Below are positions 1 through 15,754 of a DNA stretch of 64,000 bases, piece after piece. This DNA comes from Corylus avellana (Eukaryota; Streptophyta; Magnoliopsida; Fagales; Betulaceae): the NCBI RefSeq assembly GCF_901000735.1, contig NC_081545.1, positions 26,379,513-26,443,512 on the forward strand, in the 5' to 3' direction. The position numbers and the translations under genes were made by a program. Within the stretch, counting starts at the first letter, position 1. Each line of letters begins with the position of its first letter. A model generated the notes under the pieces. It was not told the DNA's origin. It ran no database searches and saw only the letters and a program-made list of their open reading frames with translations.

Positions 1-288
1 TCTCACTTCAAAGATAACTAATACAAACTACCATTAGTTGCAAGGAATTAAAATTAGTCAAATTGTCTCTGCAAAATAGATGATAAAAAGTTTTGAGCGC
101 TTGTGTGGATGCATAGCACACAAACATCAGTTTTTAACTACAAGCATGAACTAAACATGTGGGCAAACTTTATGCATCAACTTTTGTGTAACATTCTTTT
201 TTCTTTTTTCTTTTTTTTTTGGTGTTTTCAATCAGGATTATATAACAAAATTAGTAATGGCAAAAGTCAATAGAAACAACATGATTAC

Positions 289-3200
289 CTGGTAGAAGTA
301 TAACCGACTAGAGAGAGCCCCCACATCAAGCACCCAAGTCCTAGGGTCTCCAATCCACCCATCTCCTTTCTTTTCGGGATAGCCATGTACAGCCCATTCA
401 GGATGTGGAAGAATTTGCACCAGTTCCTGTGCCTGTGGATTGCTATATGGGTCACAGATATCATACGGTTCCTCCCGATATTTGGCATTTCCTGGGCTGC
501 AGTAGAGATGATATGCAGAATAGGGAAACTGAGACGTCTCATTTCTATATATTTTCTTGCCAGTAGGACTAAACATGATAAGGCGGGCAGGTGACCAGAT
601 TATCTGGGCGGCACCAACTTGTAGTTGCTGGATTTATTATCATTTCACTGTATCTTGTCACATCTGTCAGAACATTACCATCACAGGGTTCTCCATTGTT
701 CTTCCAACAGCTTCCTATGTCAAGGAGATAAAATTGACTGTTGGCTCCTCCTCCTTGTATAACGTCAAGTGTCAACTTGACCTTAAAGTGGGGAGATTCC
801 GGAAGCTGGCAAAACAAATCTCAAAAGACAAAACTCATGAACCACAAAAATAAGACGAACTTGTAAAAACTAAAACTAAACCAGACTGGAAATTTTGATC
901 TACAAAAAAGAGAGCATCTTTGCAACCCCAATTAATTGGATTAGGGCTTCGTTGAGTATAAGAGAGGGATCTCGATTGCATGAATTTATTCTCTAATTTC
1001 ATAAATACTTGGTGTAACATTGAGGTACATAAATACAAAATACTCAAAAAAAAATTCAACTCAAACACCATTCTAATTTCTGTCAAGGGCAGTGTGATCA
1101 GTGAGCATTCATGTGTAGAATGTGTTCGGACAACAAATTTATATTTCTAGCAAGAAGTAGAGCCAAGGAAGAAACCTTTCTTATGATTCCACGACTAGCA
1201 TAGTGATAACCGCCATTGAATCCTTCTGTTGCATCTGCACGTAGATACAACATGAGCCAAGGATACTTTGAAGATGTTGTTAATCGTTGCGAGAAAATCC
1301 AACTTCCTGTGCTCAAATTCTTCTTCCATGAGACGGAGAAGTAGGAGTTCTTCCCTGTACCTTTGCTCAAATCAGCATCAAGGTCATATGTTCCATAAAA
1401 CCCTCCTGCTAAAGACACTGTTTGATCCTCAGAAGAAACCAATGTAGAGTAATTATGGTATACAAGTGGCTGATTCATACATCCTTCACCAAAACACAGA
1501 AAATTCCTGCCTGTTATGATTTTACTGACATTGTTGCCATTCTCGGGACAAAGAGTAGTGTTCTTGTCAAAGTTACCACTCTTGAGCATAATCATCCAGA
1601 AGTGCCATGGATTTGAGGAATCCTGCACCCCACATAGAGAACCAAGATACAGTTCCTTTTCCACAGCAAACAGGTCAGGGTCTGTGTATGACTTGAATCC
1701 CGTTACAGGAAACTCATTACCAGCCCCCAAGCTGTTATCTGACTCATTCACTTTGTGATGTACTTCACACTTTGCGGTGCAGCCCAAGGAATCTGATTAT
1801 TGAAAAATGAAACTGAAAAGGACTGTGAAGATGTAAAGAATAAAAGTAGATGATTACATTCAATTATATATCAGCTCACTCACTGCGGCCCAAATTTAGC
1901 TAAATTAGATATAGTATCTTTAAAGAGTTCATTTGATAAAAACATATGGGAAAAAACTAGACAGATTAAAGGAATTTAAAAACTATAAAATAAGCAATAC
2001 CAAAGGCAAGATAATGTGGATTTTACAGATCCATAGAAGCTAGGCCATGTACCTTCCTTGAAATAAAACCATGGAGAAAGGACACTTAAGGTAGCGGGAA
2101 GTGATGGGAATTTTAGATGCATAAACAGTGAGAAGAATCACGGAAACATCAATATTAAGAAGTTTATACAAACTATAACGTAGGTCAATGATTTATGGGC
2201 CATAGATGGGGATGGTCGCGCGACCATCCGTATCTGCTACTCATTGCATTAATTTTTTTCTTCTAAATTTTCAAGTTGAGGATAAATTAATAACTTCAAA
2301 ATAACTTAGACACGTGTGCTACACATGTATGACATTTTCTATCTAAAATAACAGTTAAATTTGACTTGGGGCGACTCAAAACATTTTGATAATTTATAGG
2401 TTCAATTGCATTGATTCGTAGTTTTGAGCTGTAAGTGCAAATGAGTGGTAGTTTATGGAAATAAAGTGCAATTTATACCCTTTATTTCTTCATTCAAACT
2501 TAATTCAAAGTAAGATTGGTTTGGTTGCATTTTACTCCATTATCACCTTAAACAATCAAAACCAGCAATGAATTTGGGCATCAAGCATCACTCAACAGAA
2601 ATTTCCTAACCCAGGAGCCACACTAGAAATGATTGAGAATAATTAGCAGAGAAAGACTAGAGATAAAACTGAGATGTAAAAGCTAAGAAGATCCATGTAA
2701 TTCCAATATTCGGGCTAATTAAATAAATTTGGTACTGATTAGTGAATCATTCACCATGTACAGTATATCAGAAATATAATTAAGCAAATTCGCATGCACA
2801 TATTATATCTGGAGTTTGTTCTGGTGAAGTCAAAACCAATTCAAGAACTTGATTACAGTTCCAATCGGCAAAACAAGCCATGAAAGTCTTCCGAAAGTAC
2901 AAAATATGATGGAACGAACAATCCTAATTTATAAAAAATAAAATAAAAATTTTTAAAAAAAAACACCCATCAACAACAACAGCAAATCAGCATAAGTTCA
3001 CATAAAGAAAATTTGGCACAGATCATACTACTCCACTAGCTACATGGGTTTCCATCCACACACATTCAGGAATATGAAATGAGCATTAATTGTGAAATTT
3101 AAATTAAGTAGCTACATATACAAATATTAAAGAAGAGGAATGAGCAGTGGGGCTGAGAAAGTGGCATACCAACGATCAAAGGGCAGTACAAGTCAGCACA

Positions 3201-3479
3201 ATCAGCCAACCTGGGGCTGCCCATTTTGGGAGCTTCCGCTCCAACTTCGTTGCAAAAGTTCCACGCTTCCAATCCAACTCTCACATTTGGGTTCTTCATT
3301 CCGGGGTCTCCTATGGCTAATATGTACTTCTCTGAGGCGAGGGCTAGGCCAGGAGGATGTAGAACCCATGACCTTCTGCGTTGAAGGGGAATTCGAGAAT
3401 CAGAGTTCTGTGTGAGGCCTTCCACGAGGTTGATGGGAGGGAATGGTAGCTTTCGTGTTGTGCACTCGCGTGGGTGCAC
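289..3479 (-). pseudogene. DUF7705-like secreted-protein gene, broken copy (contig 1; last exon missing)
   Basis: I assign this to a plant-specific family of unknown function (DUF7705, name from memory) from motifs such as AIGDPGMK, EAWNFCNEVG, APKMGSPRLADC, VEKELYLGSLCGVQDS, FGEGCMNQP, MLYLRADATEGFNGGYHY, GSCWKNNGEPCDG and DPRTWVLDVGALSSRLYFYQ. Visible exons on the minus strand are about 3479-3170, 1792-1176 and 805-289, with AG/GT borders and matching phases. Breaks: the frame before AIGDPG has an upstream stop and no ATG, so no start or signal peptide is seen; and exon 805-289 carries one extra base near 573 (CATGTTTAG against CATGTTAG in the copy at 17146-17661), giving an immediate TAG. 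The last exon would lie off the left edge. Members are usually secreted Cys-rich proteins; the biochemical role is unknown. Confidence 0.75.
2210..2229. repeat. Perfect 20-bp palindrome in intron 1 of the DUF7705-like copy
   Basis: The sequence GGATGGTCGCGCGACCATCC equals its own reverse complement, in an otherwise AT-rich intron. The same site recurs at 24895-24914 in the duplicate. It could be the hinge of a small foldback element; I see no longer arms around it. Confidence 0.8.
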
Positions 3480-4268
3480 GTGAGGTGGGGGATTTAAGAA
3501 GTGGATTGGGTTTGGTTTTGTTCAGTCCACCATGGGAAATTGAGAGAGTGAGAGAGACGGAGAGAAAGATTGCTTTGAAGTAACGTTGACGTGGGGAATT
3601 ACCGAAGCAACGTTGCGCGGGTAAACCCCACACGACAACATCAGAAATTTCGTTAGATCATGCTTTTGAGAAATGCTACGGTTTTTTTTTTTTTTTTTGT
3701 TCTCTTAATGTTTTTCTAATCTTAATGAATCCCTTTTAATTTGCTATGAAATACTAACAAACTGGCAAAAATTATAAACACTATGATAATGAATATATTA
3801 TACTGAGCTATGCTATTTAATATTCTTCCAATATTTTTTTAGCAGTCTCAGCTGACATAGTACAGTCAATTTATTCTTAAATTAATCTTAATTACATAAA
3901 ATCAATAATGAATTGAGCACATTACGTTAGTTGAGAATGTTAGAATAATATTTTGGATAATGCTAAATAACATTTTTCATGAGTAAAAATTAACTACAAA
4001 CTGGTTTATAATTATTTCATACTCACACAAACCAATCTAATAGAGTGACATCTGAGAAGCCCGTGTGTTTTTTTAGTAAGTATAGGACACATAATTTGAT
4101 TACCATCCATTACAATCATTTACCTAAAAGGGTTATATTCTAACATAAATAAAATATCCTACCATTACATATATTATAATATTAATAACTGTTCCATATA
4201 AAACTTCATTCTCGTAACTCTTTTTTTTCTACTCAATGTAAGGAGAGGGGAAAGGGGACATTCTCGTA
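3480..4268. other. Upstream region of the DUF7705-like copy, no gene seen
   Basis: The first 150 bases are GC-richer and include a CACGTG core at 3477-3482; the rest is AT-rich sequence with a T homopolymer at 3681-3699. I see no coding exon, RNA gene or transposon end here. The same sequence is at 26165-26953. Confidence 0.5.
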
Positions 4269-4368
4269 NNNNNNNNNNNNNNNNNNNNNNNNNNNNNNNN
4301 NNNNNNNNNNNNNNNNNNNNNNNNNNNNNNNNNNNNNNNNNNNNNNNNNNNNNNNNNNNNNNNNNNNN
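4269..4368. other. Assembly gap (100 N)
   Basis: A run of exactly 100 N, the usual placeholder for a gap of unknown size. The left flank continues at 26954 in the intact copy. The right flank starts inside an OPR intron whose full-length relative is at 49534. The two flanks therefore probably do not adjoin in the genome. Confidence 0.99.
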
Positions 4369-4430
4369 AAAAATTCCAAGTTTGGTAGGTGGAATAGCTC
4401 TTTAGAATGGAATGGCTGTTTGGTTGTACA

Positions 4431-4690
4431 CTAGGTGCTTGTTTGGGATTTCGTTTGACAAATAGAACTTTTAAGTCAAAAAGAGTTTTTGGACAAAAAC
4501 TTTATTTTTAAACTTTTGCCAAAAGTATTTTTATGGTCATTTTTAGGTTTTTTATACCTTTAAAAGTGCTTTTAATTTTTTTACCAAATGATTATTTTTT
4601 ATTTTCTCGAATACTTTTTTTTTAAACGGACTTTTTGAGTGTTAAAAGTCTTTTTAAACCCTTTAAATGCAATCTCAAACAGGCCCCTAG
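4431..4690. mobile_element. Small MITE-like element in OPR intron 4 (contig 2 copy)
   Basis: The ends form imperfect inverted repeats: CTAGGTGCTTGTTTGGGATT at the left, and the reverse complement of the right end reads CTAGGGGCCTGTTTGAGATT. The interior is T/A-rich with short runs such as CTTTTAAGTC. The same element sits at 49595-49858 inside intron 4 of the intact OPR gene, so it pre-dates the split of those two copies. Non-coding. Confidence 0.6.
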
Positions 4691-5617
4691 GCCTTGGAAT
4701 AGTCTTTTTTATGAGGATGATGATTCCTTAAATTGAGGAATAGCCATTTCTTTATTAAAAAAAAAAAAAAAAAGAAGAGAGGAATAGTTACTCCTTGTGG
4801 AATAAAATTGGTTTTCTAGAAGAAATCCTTTTCTTTTTTTTTTTCATTAAACCTAAAATAATAATAATAATTTAAAAAAATAATAAAAATAATAAAATTA
4901 AAAATTAAAAATTAAAAAACAGAGACGGTATTCATACAGCACTATCTTCTTCGCCCTTTTGATCTTTAAAGATCTGATCTTAGACGGGTGGGTTCTGTTT
5001 TTTCATCCGAAACCTTTTCCCATTAGCCTACCCTTTGGTTACTGCAAAAAGGGGGAAATTTGAAGGAAAAAATTTTCATTTTGTGTTCTGATTTCTTCTC
5101 TTACGCTTTCTCTGCAACCAAACAGAAAATTGAATAAATTATATGCGAAAATCATCTAAATCTGATTTTTGTCCGTATTTTTTATTGAAGGTTCAGGATG
5201 ATGAGAAAAGGCTAATATGTATCTGGATTAAGGTTCAGGATGATGATAAAATCATCTAACTCTGTTTTTATTTTTACTATTTTTGTTTATAAATAAATTT
5301 TAGATATTTTAGGAATTTTTATCAATTGCAATGAGTGAATCATGTGTCCTTAGTTTAATGAAAAGAGTTATTCTATTCCACATTTTCTCATTCTCGTTAA
5401 TAGTTTTTCATTTTTCTATTAGAATAATCATTCTGCATGCTAAATATGCTCTTAGTTTTAAAAAATATTTGCCTATGTTGTCCGAGGTCCATAATCTTAC
5501 TGTTACATGAACAAGATAAGAGTATATGGGTACATGAAATGATTGAAATGAGTTTATTGCACCATTGTTTTTCAATATCAAACAGGAGATTTACCATTTT
5601 ACTTATTTGTTGTGTAA

Positions 5618-6238
<621 letters not shown>

Positions 6239-6938
6239 GTTTGCAAAGGAGCCTAGGGGAATTTAAATTGTCTAAATTTACCCCTCTTTTAAATCCAATG
6301 TATTTTTAGGGCGTATTCTATTGTATTGTACAAGAGCAAGAAAAACTCTTAATAACTTCACAGCGCAAGAGTTGCACATTTGGTGGAGCTGATATGCCTG
6401 AGTAATAATTTGAAATGCCATTTGGCTATTACATATTGAGCACAAGAACACTTGGTTAAATTATTATACAATAAAGATTTCTTTCAAACTGAGGTGGAAG
6501 AAGTATCTATAAAAATGACGTGTCATTTAGCATGTAACATAATTTTTTTTAATACCATGTAAGATGTTCATTTTTTTTAATAAAATTTCTTCAAATTGTA
6601 TCTATTTAATTAAAAAAGTGACACATATCATTCTTAATTATAAATAACATTAGAGAAGGTTCTTTCAATGTAGTTTAGAGAAAAACAATGTCCAACCTAT
6701 GAATGATGTTTGTGTGCAATCAATGGATGGCAGGGAAAACTGGACTCAGCAAAATTACTTAAGCACTACCTTCTCCTATAAATTGGCATGACCCAATGGT
6801 TCTATGATGAAAAGGCATCTATTGAAACCATGACTTGTCAAGAAGGAAAACTACAATAATATTTATTTTATACATTTACCACAGTTTTAACCAAGAGGAA
6901 TAGCAGAGAAGTTTTTGAAGTAAGATGCAAAATCATAA

Positions 6939-6971
6939 CAGGAACCAATATATACATCAAAATCACTAACA
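6939..6971 (-). pseudogene. Tiny relic of DUF7705-like last exon
   Basis: On the minus strand this reads like the VSDFDV stretch of the DUF7705-like last exon, as seen at 11552-11713. It sits at the same distance past the OPR stop and beside the same flank (the GATGAAAAGGCATCTATTG motif), and recurs at 52041-52072. It shows that the OPR + DUF7705 end unit was duplicated more than once. Short, so alignment support is limited. Confidence 0.5.
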
Positions 6972-6975
6972 AGAA

Positions 6976-8700
6976 TCACTAATAGATTAATAATGATCTA
7001 TCTTGATCATGTAAAGTGGTGACTATTGATTGATATGTTGGTTATGGATACATAGCACTGAAAATAACCACTAGAGTTGTCATTCCTTTAAAACCTACAT
7101 TGTTAAAAGGAATAATGTGAAACTCCAAGACTAATGTTAGGAGTATAATAATAGAGGTATTTTAGATTGCGGCTCTGATACCAAATATTACGTGAATACG
7201 TAACGGGGATAGATTATAGGTTTTGAGGGAACCTAGACCTTAGATTCAAAGGGAACCTAGACCTTTTACATTTTGAAGAAACCTAAAAAACTCTTTTCAA
7301 ACTCAAGGTTTGGGATTAATTTTTTGATCTCTTTTATTAATGTGCTTGATATCTTTAAATAGACAATTACAATGCATAGTAAATTGTTAAGAGGCCATGA
7401 TGGAGAGGTTAGGCAACTATTTGTGCTTGGCGGCTGTTGTTTTTTTGTACGGAGTTGGGATTTCATAAAGTTGTATTAGAAGGAAAGTCAAATTTGTATG
7501 AAATGACTAAATTCTTGGTCAATAAGGTGAATATGAGTTTGTCTCTTAGACAAATATTTCCTTCCACTTATATGATAAGTTTTGCAAATGGAAATACATC
7601 AATTTTGTTATTAAGATACAATACTGACCGGATGTAGTGTGCAGATTGCAAATTCTGAATACTACTGTAAATAAGAAATTCTCTAACAGTAGTAGAGAAA
7701 AACAAGAGAGAAAAGATAAAATAAAAAAAAAATAAAGTATGTATCAATTTTCTGAATGTTCTTTTTTATATAGAATTACATAAGCAGTTTATTATTGTTG
7801 AAATTACTTCCTAACTGCTTAAAAATAAAGCAATGATAAAATTCATTCTTTTTTTAATCATCTCCATAGTGAATGGATAAATCCACCATTGGTTTTTTTG
7901 TGGGGTTCACATAAGTCTACAGATCTAATTGTTGATATATTGAATTTGTAAAATGAGATGGAAAAAAGATGAGAAAAATATTAAAATTGCATTTTTTGAC
8001 TGTTAAAAAATATGAATGTTGAAAATAGTTATTGATGTAAAAATTTGAATAAAAAAAATATGTTTGTTAGAATAGAATGTGTGCAATGATGCGTGAGTGC
8101 TAAGTGTGTCAATCCAACGCGCGCGTGGCCAATGCTACTCGCTTGGTGACACAGCTAGCATGTGTCTACCTAAAAGTCATTCTAGAATAAAAGAAAGACA
8201 AACCCTTATAAAGCACAAGAAATTCTCATAGCTTTTTAGTATGGGACACAGAGTAAGACAAAAATAGAGGGAAAGTTGAAATATTTTTGTTGGGGGAGAT
8301 AAATAGTTTGGGAGTTTTACTAAAAGTACATTAATATACATATTTAAATATCACTCTAGCCCAAAAGACTAAGTTAATGGGCTTAGGTCCACTTTTGTAT
8401 ATTAACCACTACTTTTCTTTATATTTTCTCAGTGTTCTCATCAAAGCCTCACAAGTGCATACACAACAAATCTTCCCTCACTTATAAGTCTCTTTCACAT
8501 TGACCAAACTCACTCTCACACAAGAATGTCACGTGTAATCCAAAAGAAATGACACTTTTTGTTACCGGAAGTCAAGTCAAACACGTCAAATCAAGACAAT
8601 CATATCAGTAGCAGCAGAAGCCAACCAAGGGCTCTACTAATTGTTGGGGGAGATAAATGGTTTGAAAGTTTTACCAAGAGTACATTTATATATATAAAAG
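6976..8700. other. Intergenic, transposon remnants only
   Basis: No coding gene is visible. The sequence GCTCTGATACCA at 7172-7183 is the reverse complement of the initiator-Met-tRNA primer-binding site of LTR retrotransposons, suggesting a minus-oriented LTR-element scrap starting about 7125, exactly where this contig stops matching the 52-kb relative. A direct repeat (8287-8340 and 8641-8694, starting TTGTTGGGGGAGATAAAT) brackets a 300-bp stretch. The rest is AT-rich. Confidence 0.45.
8287..8694. repeat. 54-bp direct repeat bracketing ~300 bp
   Basis: The stretch beginning TTGTTGGGGGAGATAAAT at 8287-8340 recurs with a few mismatches at 8641-8694. The spacing and same orientation fit a very small LTR-like unit or a local tandem event. 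It lies just upstream of the OPR pseudogene promoter. No coding capacity between the repeats. Confidence 0.45.
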
Positions 8701-8814
8701 GATGGCAATTTAAACCATGTTAGACGATGAACACTCCGTCCAAACATGAAATACCGGTCGTTAAACATTAATTCTGTGGAGCCGTGGAGGATGGTCTATC
8801 ATGCATGCTCCAAA

Positions 8815-8988
8815 CGTCATGGCGGACATGTTCTTTTTATGTTGAGGCGTCATAACAGACATAACCAACAACAAATGAGTCGTCGTAATAGACATGAGCA
8901 ACAACAAATGAGGCGACAAATATGTTGTCAAATTGGATTCACCCTCCTTTCCTTACTTTTCCTCTTTTTGCGATTCAATGTATAAATA
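8815..8988 (+). promoter_or_regulatory. OPR pseudogene promoter: CGTCA repeats and TATA box
   Basis: CGTCA (TGACG on the other strand, the core of as-1/TGA-factor sites) occurs at 8815-8819 and 8848-8852, with a decayed CGTCG at 8881-8885, each followed by a similar GACAT...CAACAAATGA unit. TATAAATA is at 8981-8988, about 90 bases before the ATG at 9078. The same arrangement is found before the copies at 13278 and 19096. The TGA-factor role is inferred from motif only. Confidence 0.55.
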
Positions 8989-9077
8989 CCCAATTGGGTC
9001 TTGCATTTTTTTATTAATTCACCAAGCAAACTACAAACACACAAGCTGTGGAAGAAAACAGAAAAGAATCATTGAAA

Positions 9078-11076
<1,999 letters not shown>

Positions 11077-11551
11077 TGCAAAAAGAAAAACTCCAAATAT
11101 TAGTTTATAAGAGTTATAATTATTTAATTTTAAGAGTCAATGGTATGCAATTTAATAAATGGGCGTTGCCCTAAAGTGTAGTCTATAAGCTTATTTATGC
11201 ATTCTTATACTACAATGAAGGGAGATTTTGATGGAATAAAATTATAACGAAGTAATTCTCTCTTTCTCTTCTTGCCTCTTCTCTCCCTTTCTCTTCCCAA
11301 CTTCTTCTCTTTCTTTCTCTTTCTTGGCAACCGCACCACGTTCTCTACTACAAACTAGCATGATCCAATGGCTCTATGATGAAAAGGCATCTATTGAAAC
11401 CATGAATTGTCAAGAAGTAAATCTACAATAATATGCATTTTATACATTGACCTCAGTTTTAACCCAGGGGAGTAACAGAGAAGTTTTTAAAGTATGATAG
11501 AAAAATGACATCATAAATAAAGTTCTTTCCTTTATAATTGAATATTGCGGA

Positions 11552-11713
11552 TCAATAAAAACCATCACAACTGGTAGCAACATGTTTAGGAACCAATACA
11601 TCAAAATCACTAACAGTCCATTCTGCAGTCTCCCCAGCAGAGCTAACATATATTTTTGTACCAACATTAAGTGAAGACCACACACGCCATGCTGGTTTTG
11701 TCCCACTTGGATT
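11552..11713 (-). pseudogene. Orphan last exon of a DUF7705-like gene (frame intact)
   Basis: Starting after an acceptor CAG, this reads in one frame NPSGTKPAWRVWSSLNVG, then TKIYVSSAGETAEWTVSDFD and VLVPKHVATSCDGFY before TGA at 11552-11554. This is the family's C-terminus, and it keeps the AGETAEW frame that the other copies have lost. Sequence to about 12290 matches intron 3 of the fuller copies, but no upstream exon follows, so only the gene end was included in the duplication. Not expected to be expressed on its own. Confidence 0.7.
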
Positions 11714-13020
11714 CTGCATATTAATGTATTGATTAAATGATTAAATTCATCTATTTTTATTAGTTTAAAATTTTAAAATAAGTGGTGGTTTAATAGTGCG
11801 CAAGATAATTGTAATATGGCTCCCATTAGTGCCATATAACTTATAAGGTCCACCTTGAAGTATAGTGACAAAACTCGAGCAATAGTATTTGTGAAGATAG
11901 GTAACATCTTACAAATCTAAATAATTTGTTTTTGAAGAGAAATTACAATTATTCCTTTTTAAGTATGGGCTATACCATATCATTAATACTTTATCATTCC
12001 AACGAATACAGTACGGCAAAAATGAATTTTCTACTCATAAAAATGTTTCAAATTTGTCTATTCTGCCAGGCAAGCTCAATCCCAGTAATTAAGCAAGTAT
12101 ACTCATTTTGCTTATGGTCTAACATGGCCAACAAAGATGGTATAAGATCGTTTCCAATCATAAAAATTAAAGATAAGATTGCCAAAACAGAATTTGAAAT
12201 CAGTGACCCCAAGACAAATCAGAATATAACTATTTTTAGAAATTCAGGTGACAAGTCGTATAAAAATTAACGGATTTCAGATTCTGAAAGTCTTCTTAAA
12301 CACCATTATTTTTTTTGCGGCAATGATTTATGATGCGCAAACCTTTAGCTTTTGAATTTCTTCTTGATTCGCTAAGTGGGTTCACAGTTCATGAAATCTA
12401 CGAATTCAGTACTTTTTCACGGATTCTGAGTCCAATAATTCACTGAGTTTCACTTTATCATTGTTATTCAGTAACACTGTAGACCCGGGAGAATTGCTGG
12501 CAGGTATTTTTATAGAAGTTGTAAATCCCAGAGCAGAAACCCATTATCTTACAGATTACAAGATCCAATAGGTTCCGATTCCCATTCCTGGGAAGAAACC
12601 AAACGGAAAGTGTACGGACACGTAGATGCTTGGAAAAGGGCGAAAAAAGTACGGACACAGCCAGAGAGGGCCCTCCTACGATCTGTTGCAAGAAAGAAAT
12701 GAAAACAACCCAACATCATGACCCATGAGTGTTACCATGTCCAGATCTGAATCTGAGGAATCACAACTTATAAATTATGCACTTCAACCTAGCAAATTCA
12801 CTTTCATCGATAGCCCCCTTCTTAAGCTTTTTCAACAGACACTATTCTCGTGTCAACTCATCGTCGTCTTCAAATGTCTGGGCAGCACGTCTCTGTGGCG
12901 GAGAAGAAGCAAGAAGGGAGGAATCACGGATAAACCAGAAGGGAATTTTGGGAAAGAAAGCTCTAATAAGTGATCACGTGCTAGTCACATGATGATGACT
13001 TTTCCATTGGTTAAAACGGT
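11714..13020. other. Intergenic: duplicated DUF7705-like intron, then OPR upstream DNA
   Basis: About 11714-12290 corresponds to intron 3 of the DUF7705-like copies (compare 15913-16490 and 21731-22310). Homology ends near a TTCTGAAAGTCTTCT motif. From 12676 the sequence repeats at 18494 onward. I find no supported exon between 12300 and 13020. Confidence 0.5.
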
Positions 13021-13049
13021 TTATAACACTGGGGGTATCGTACTCCAAA

Positions 13050-13188
13050 CGTCATGGCAGACGTTATTTTTATGTTGAGGCGTCATAACAGACATCACCT
13101 ACAACAAATGAAACGTCATAACAGACATCATTCACAACAAATATGGTGTTTTTGTCAAATTGGATTCACCCTCCCAAAAGTATAAATA
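13050..13188 (+). promoter_or_regulatory. OPR promoter: three CGTCA repeats and TATA box
   Basis: CGTCA occurs at 13050-13054, 13081-13085 and 13114-13118, 31 and 33 bases apart (about three helical turns). The last two lie in near-copies of the unit CGTCATAACAGACATCA. TATAAATA follows at 13181-13188 with the ATG at 13278. Paired TGACG sites form as-1-type elements, which in plants bind TGA bZIP factors and drive xenobiotic and oxylipin responses; that function is inferred here. The identical block is at 18868-19006. Confidence 0.6.
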
Positions 13189-13277
13189 CTCAATTGGGTG
13201 TTGCATTGTTTTCATTCCCCATTAAGCAAACTACGAACACAAAACTAGCGAAAGAAAACAGAAAAGAATCAGTGAAA

Positions 13278-15299
<2,022 letters not shown>

Positions 15300-15754
15300 T
15301 GAAAATTTATGGGATTTTTAGAATTTCATTTTATGTTTTATTTAATTTTTTTAAGTGCTAATGGTATTGTTTTTTGTAATTCAATAAATAGGTGATTGTC
15401 CTTGAGTATTTTAGGCAATTTAACAAATGGACGTTACCCTAAATTATAAAAGTAATTCTCTCTTTCTCTTCTTGCCTCTTCTCTCCCTTTCTCTTCCCAA
15501 CTTCTTCTCTCTCTTTCTTGGCAAGTTGGCAACCGCACCACCGTCTCTACTACAAACTGGCATGATCCAATGGCTCTCTGATGAAAAGGCATCTATTGAA
15601 ACCATGAATTGTCAAGAAGTAAATCTACAATAGCATGCATTTTATACATTTACCTCAGTTTTAACCCAGATGACTAACAGAGAAGTTTTTAAAAGTATGA
15701 TAGAAAAATGACATCATAAAGTAAGCTCTGTTCTTTATAATTGAATATTGCAGA

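Larger units (their letters stand above)
1..4268. repeat. Contig-end segment duplicated at 22686-26953
   Basis: This whole block matches 22686-26953 at a constant offset of 22685 with no length change, and the translated pieces on both strands are identical between the two places. It stops exactly at an N run, whereas the other copy continues without a break. A third, diverged copy of its first part lies at 16857-18393. I infer a redundant contig of the same haplotype rather than a real recent duplication. Confidence 0.85.

Noticed and set aside
7172..7183. Sequence resembling part of a tRNA gene (GCTCTGATACCA)
   Set aside because: It is a primer-binding-site remnant complementary to tRNA-Met; there is no cloverleaf, anticodon arm or T arm around it.
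8746..8985. A 79-codon open frame in the OPR pseudogene promoter
   Set aside because: It is made of the CGTCA-containing tandem units and runs into the TATA box; it has no family similarity and is not open in the other copies.
11926..12270. A 114-codon plus-strand open frame, also open at 16128-16472 and 21945-22289
   Set aside because: It lies antisense to DUF7705-like intron 3, has no ATG at its beginning, and stays open simply because the region was duplicated. Many of the differences between the diverged copies change residues. A synonymous/non-synonymous test would settle it.
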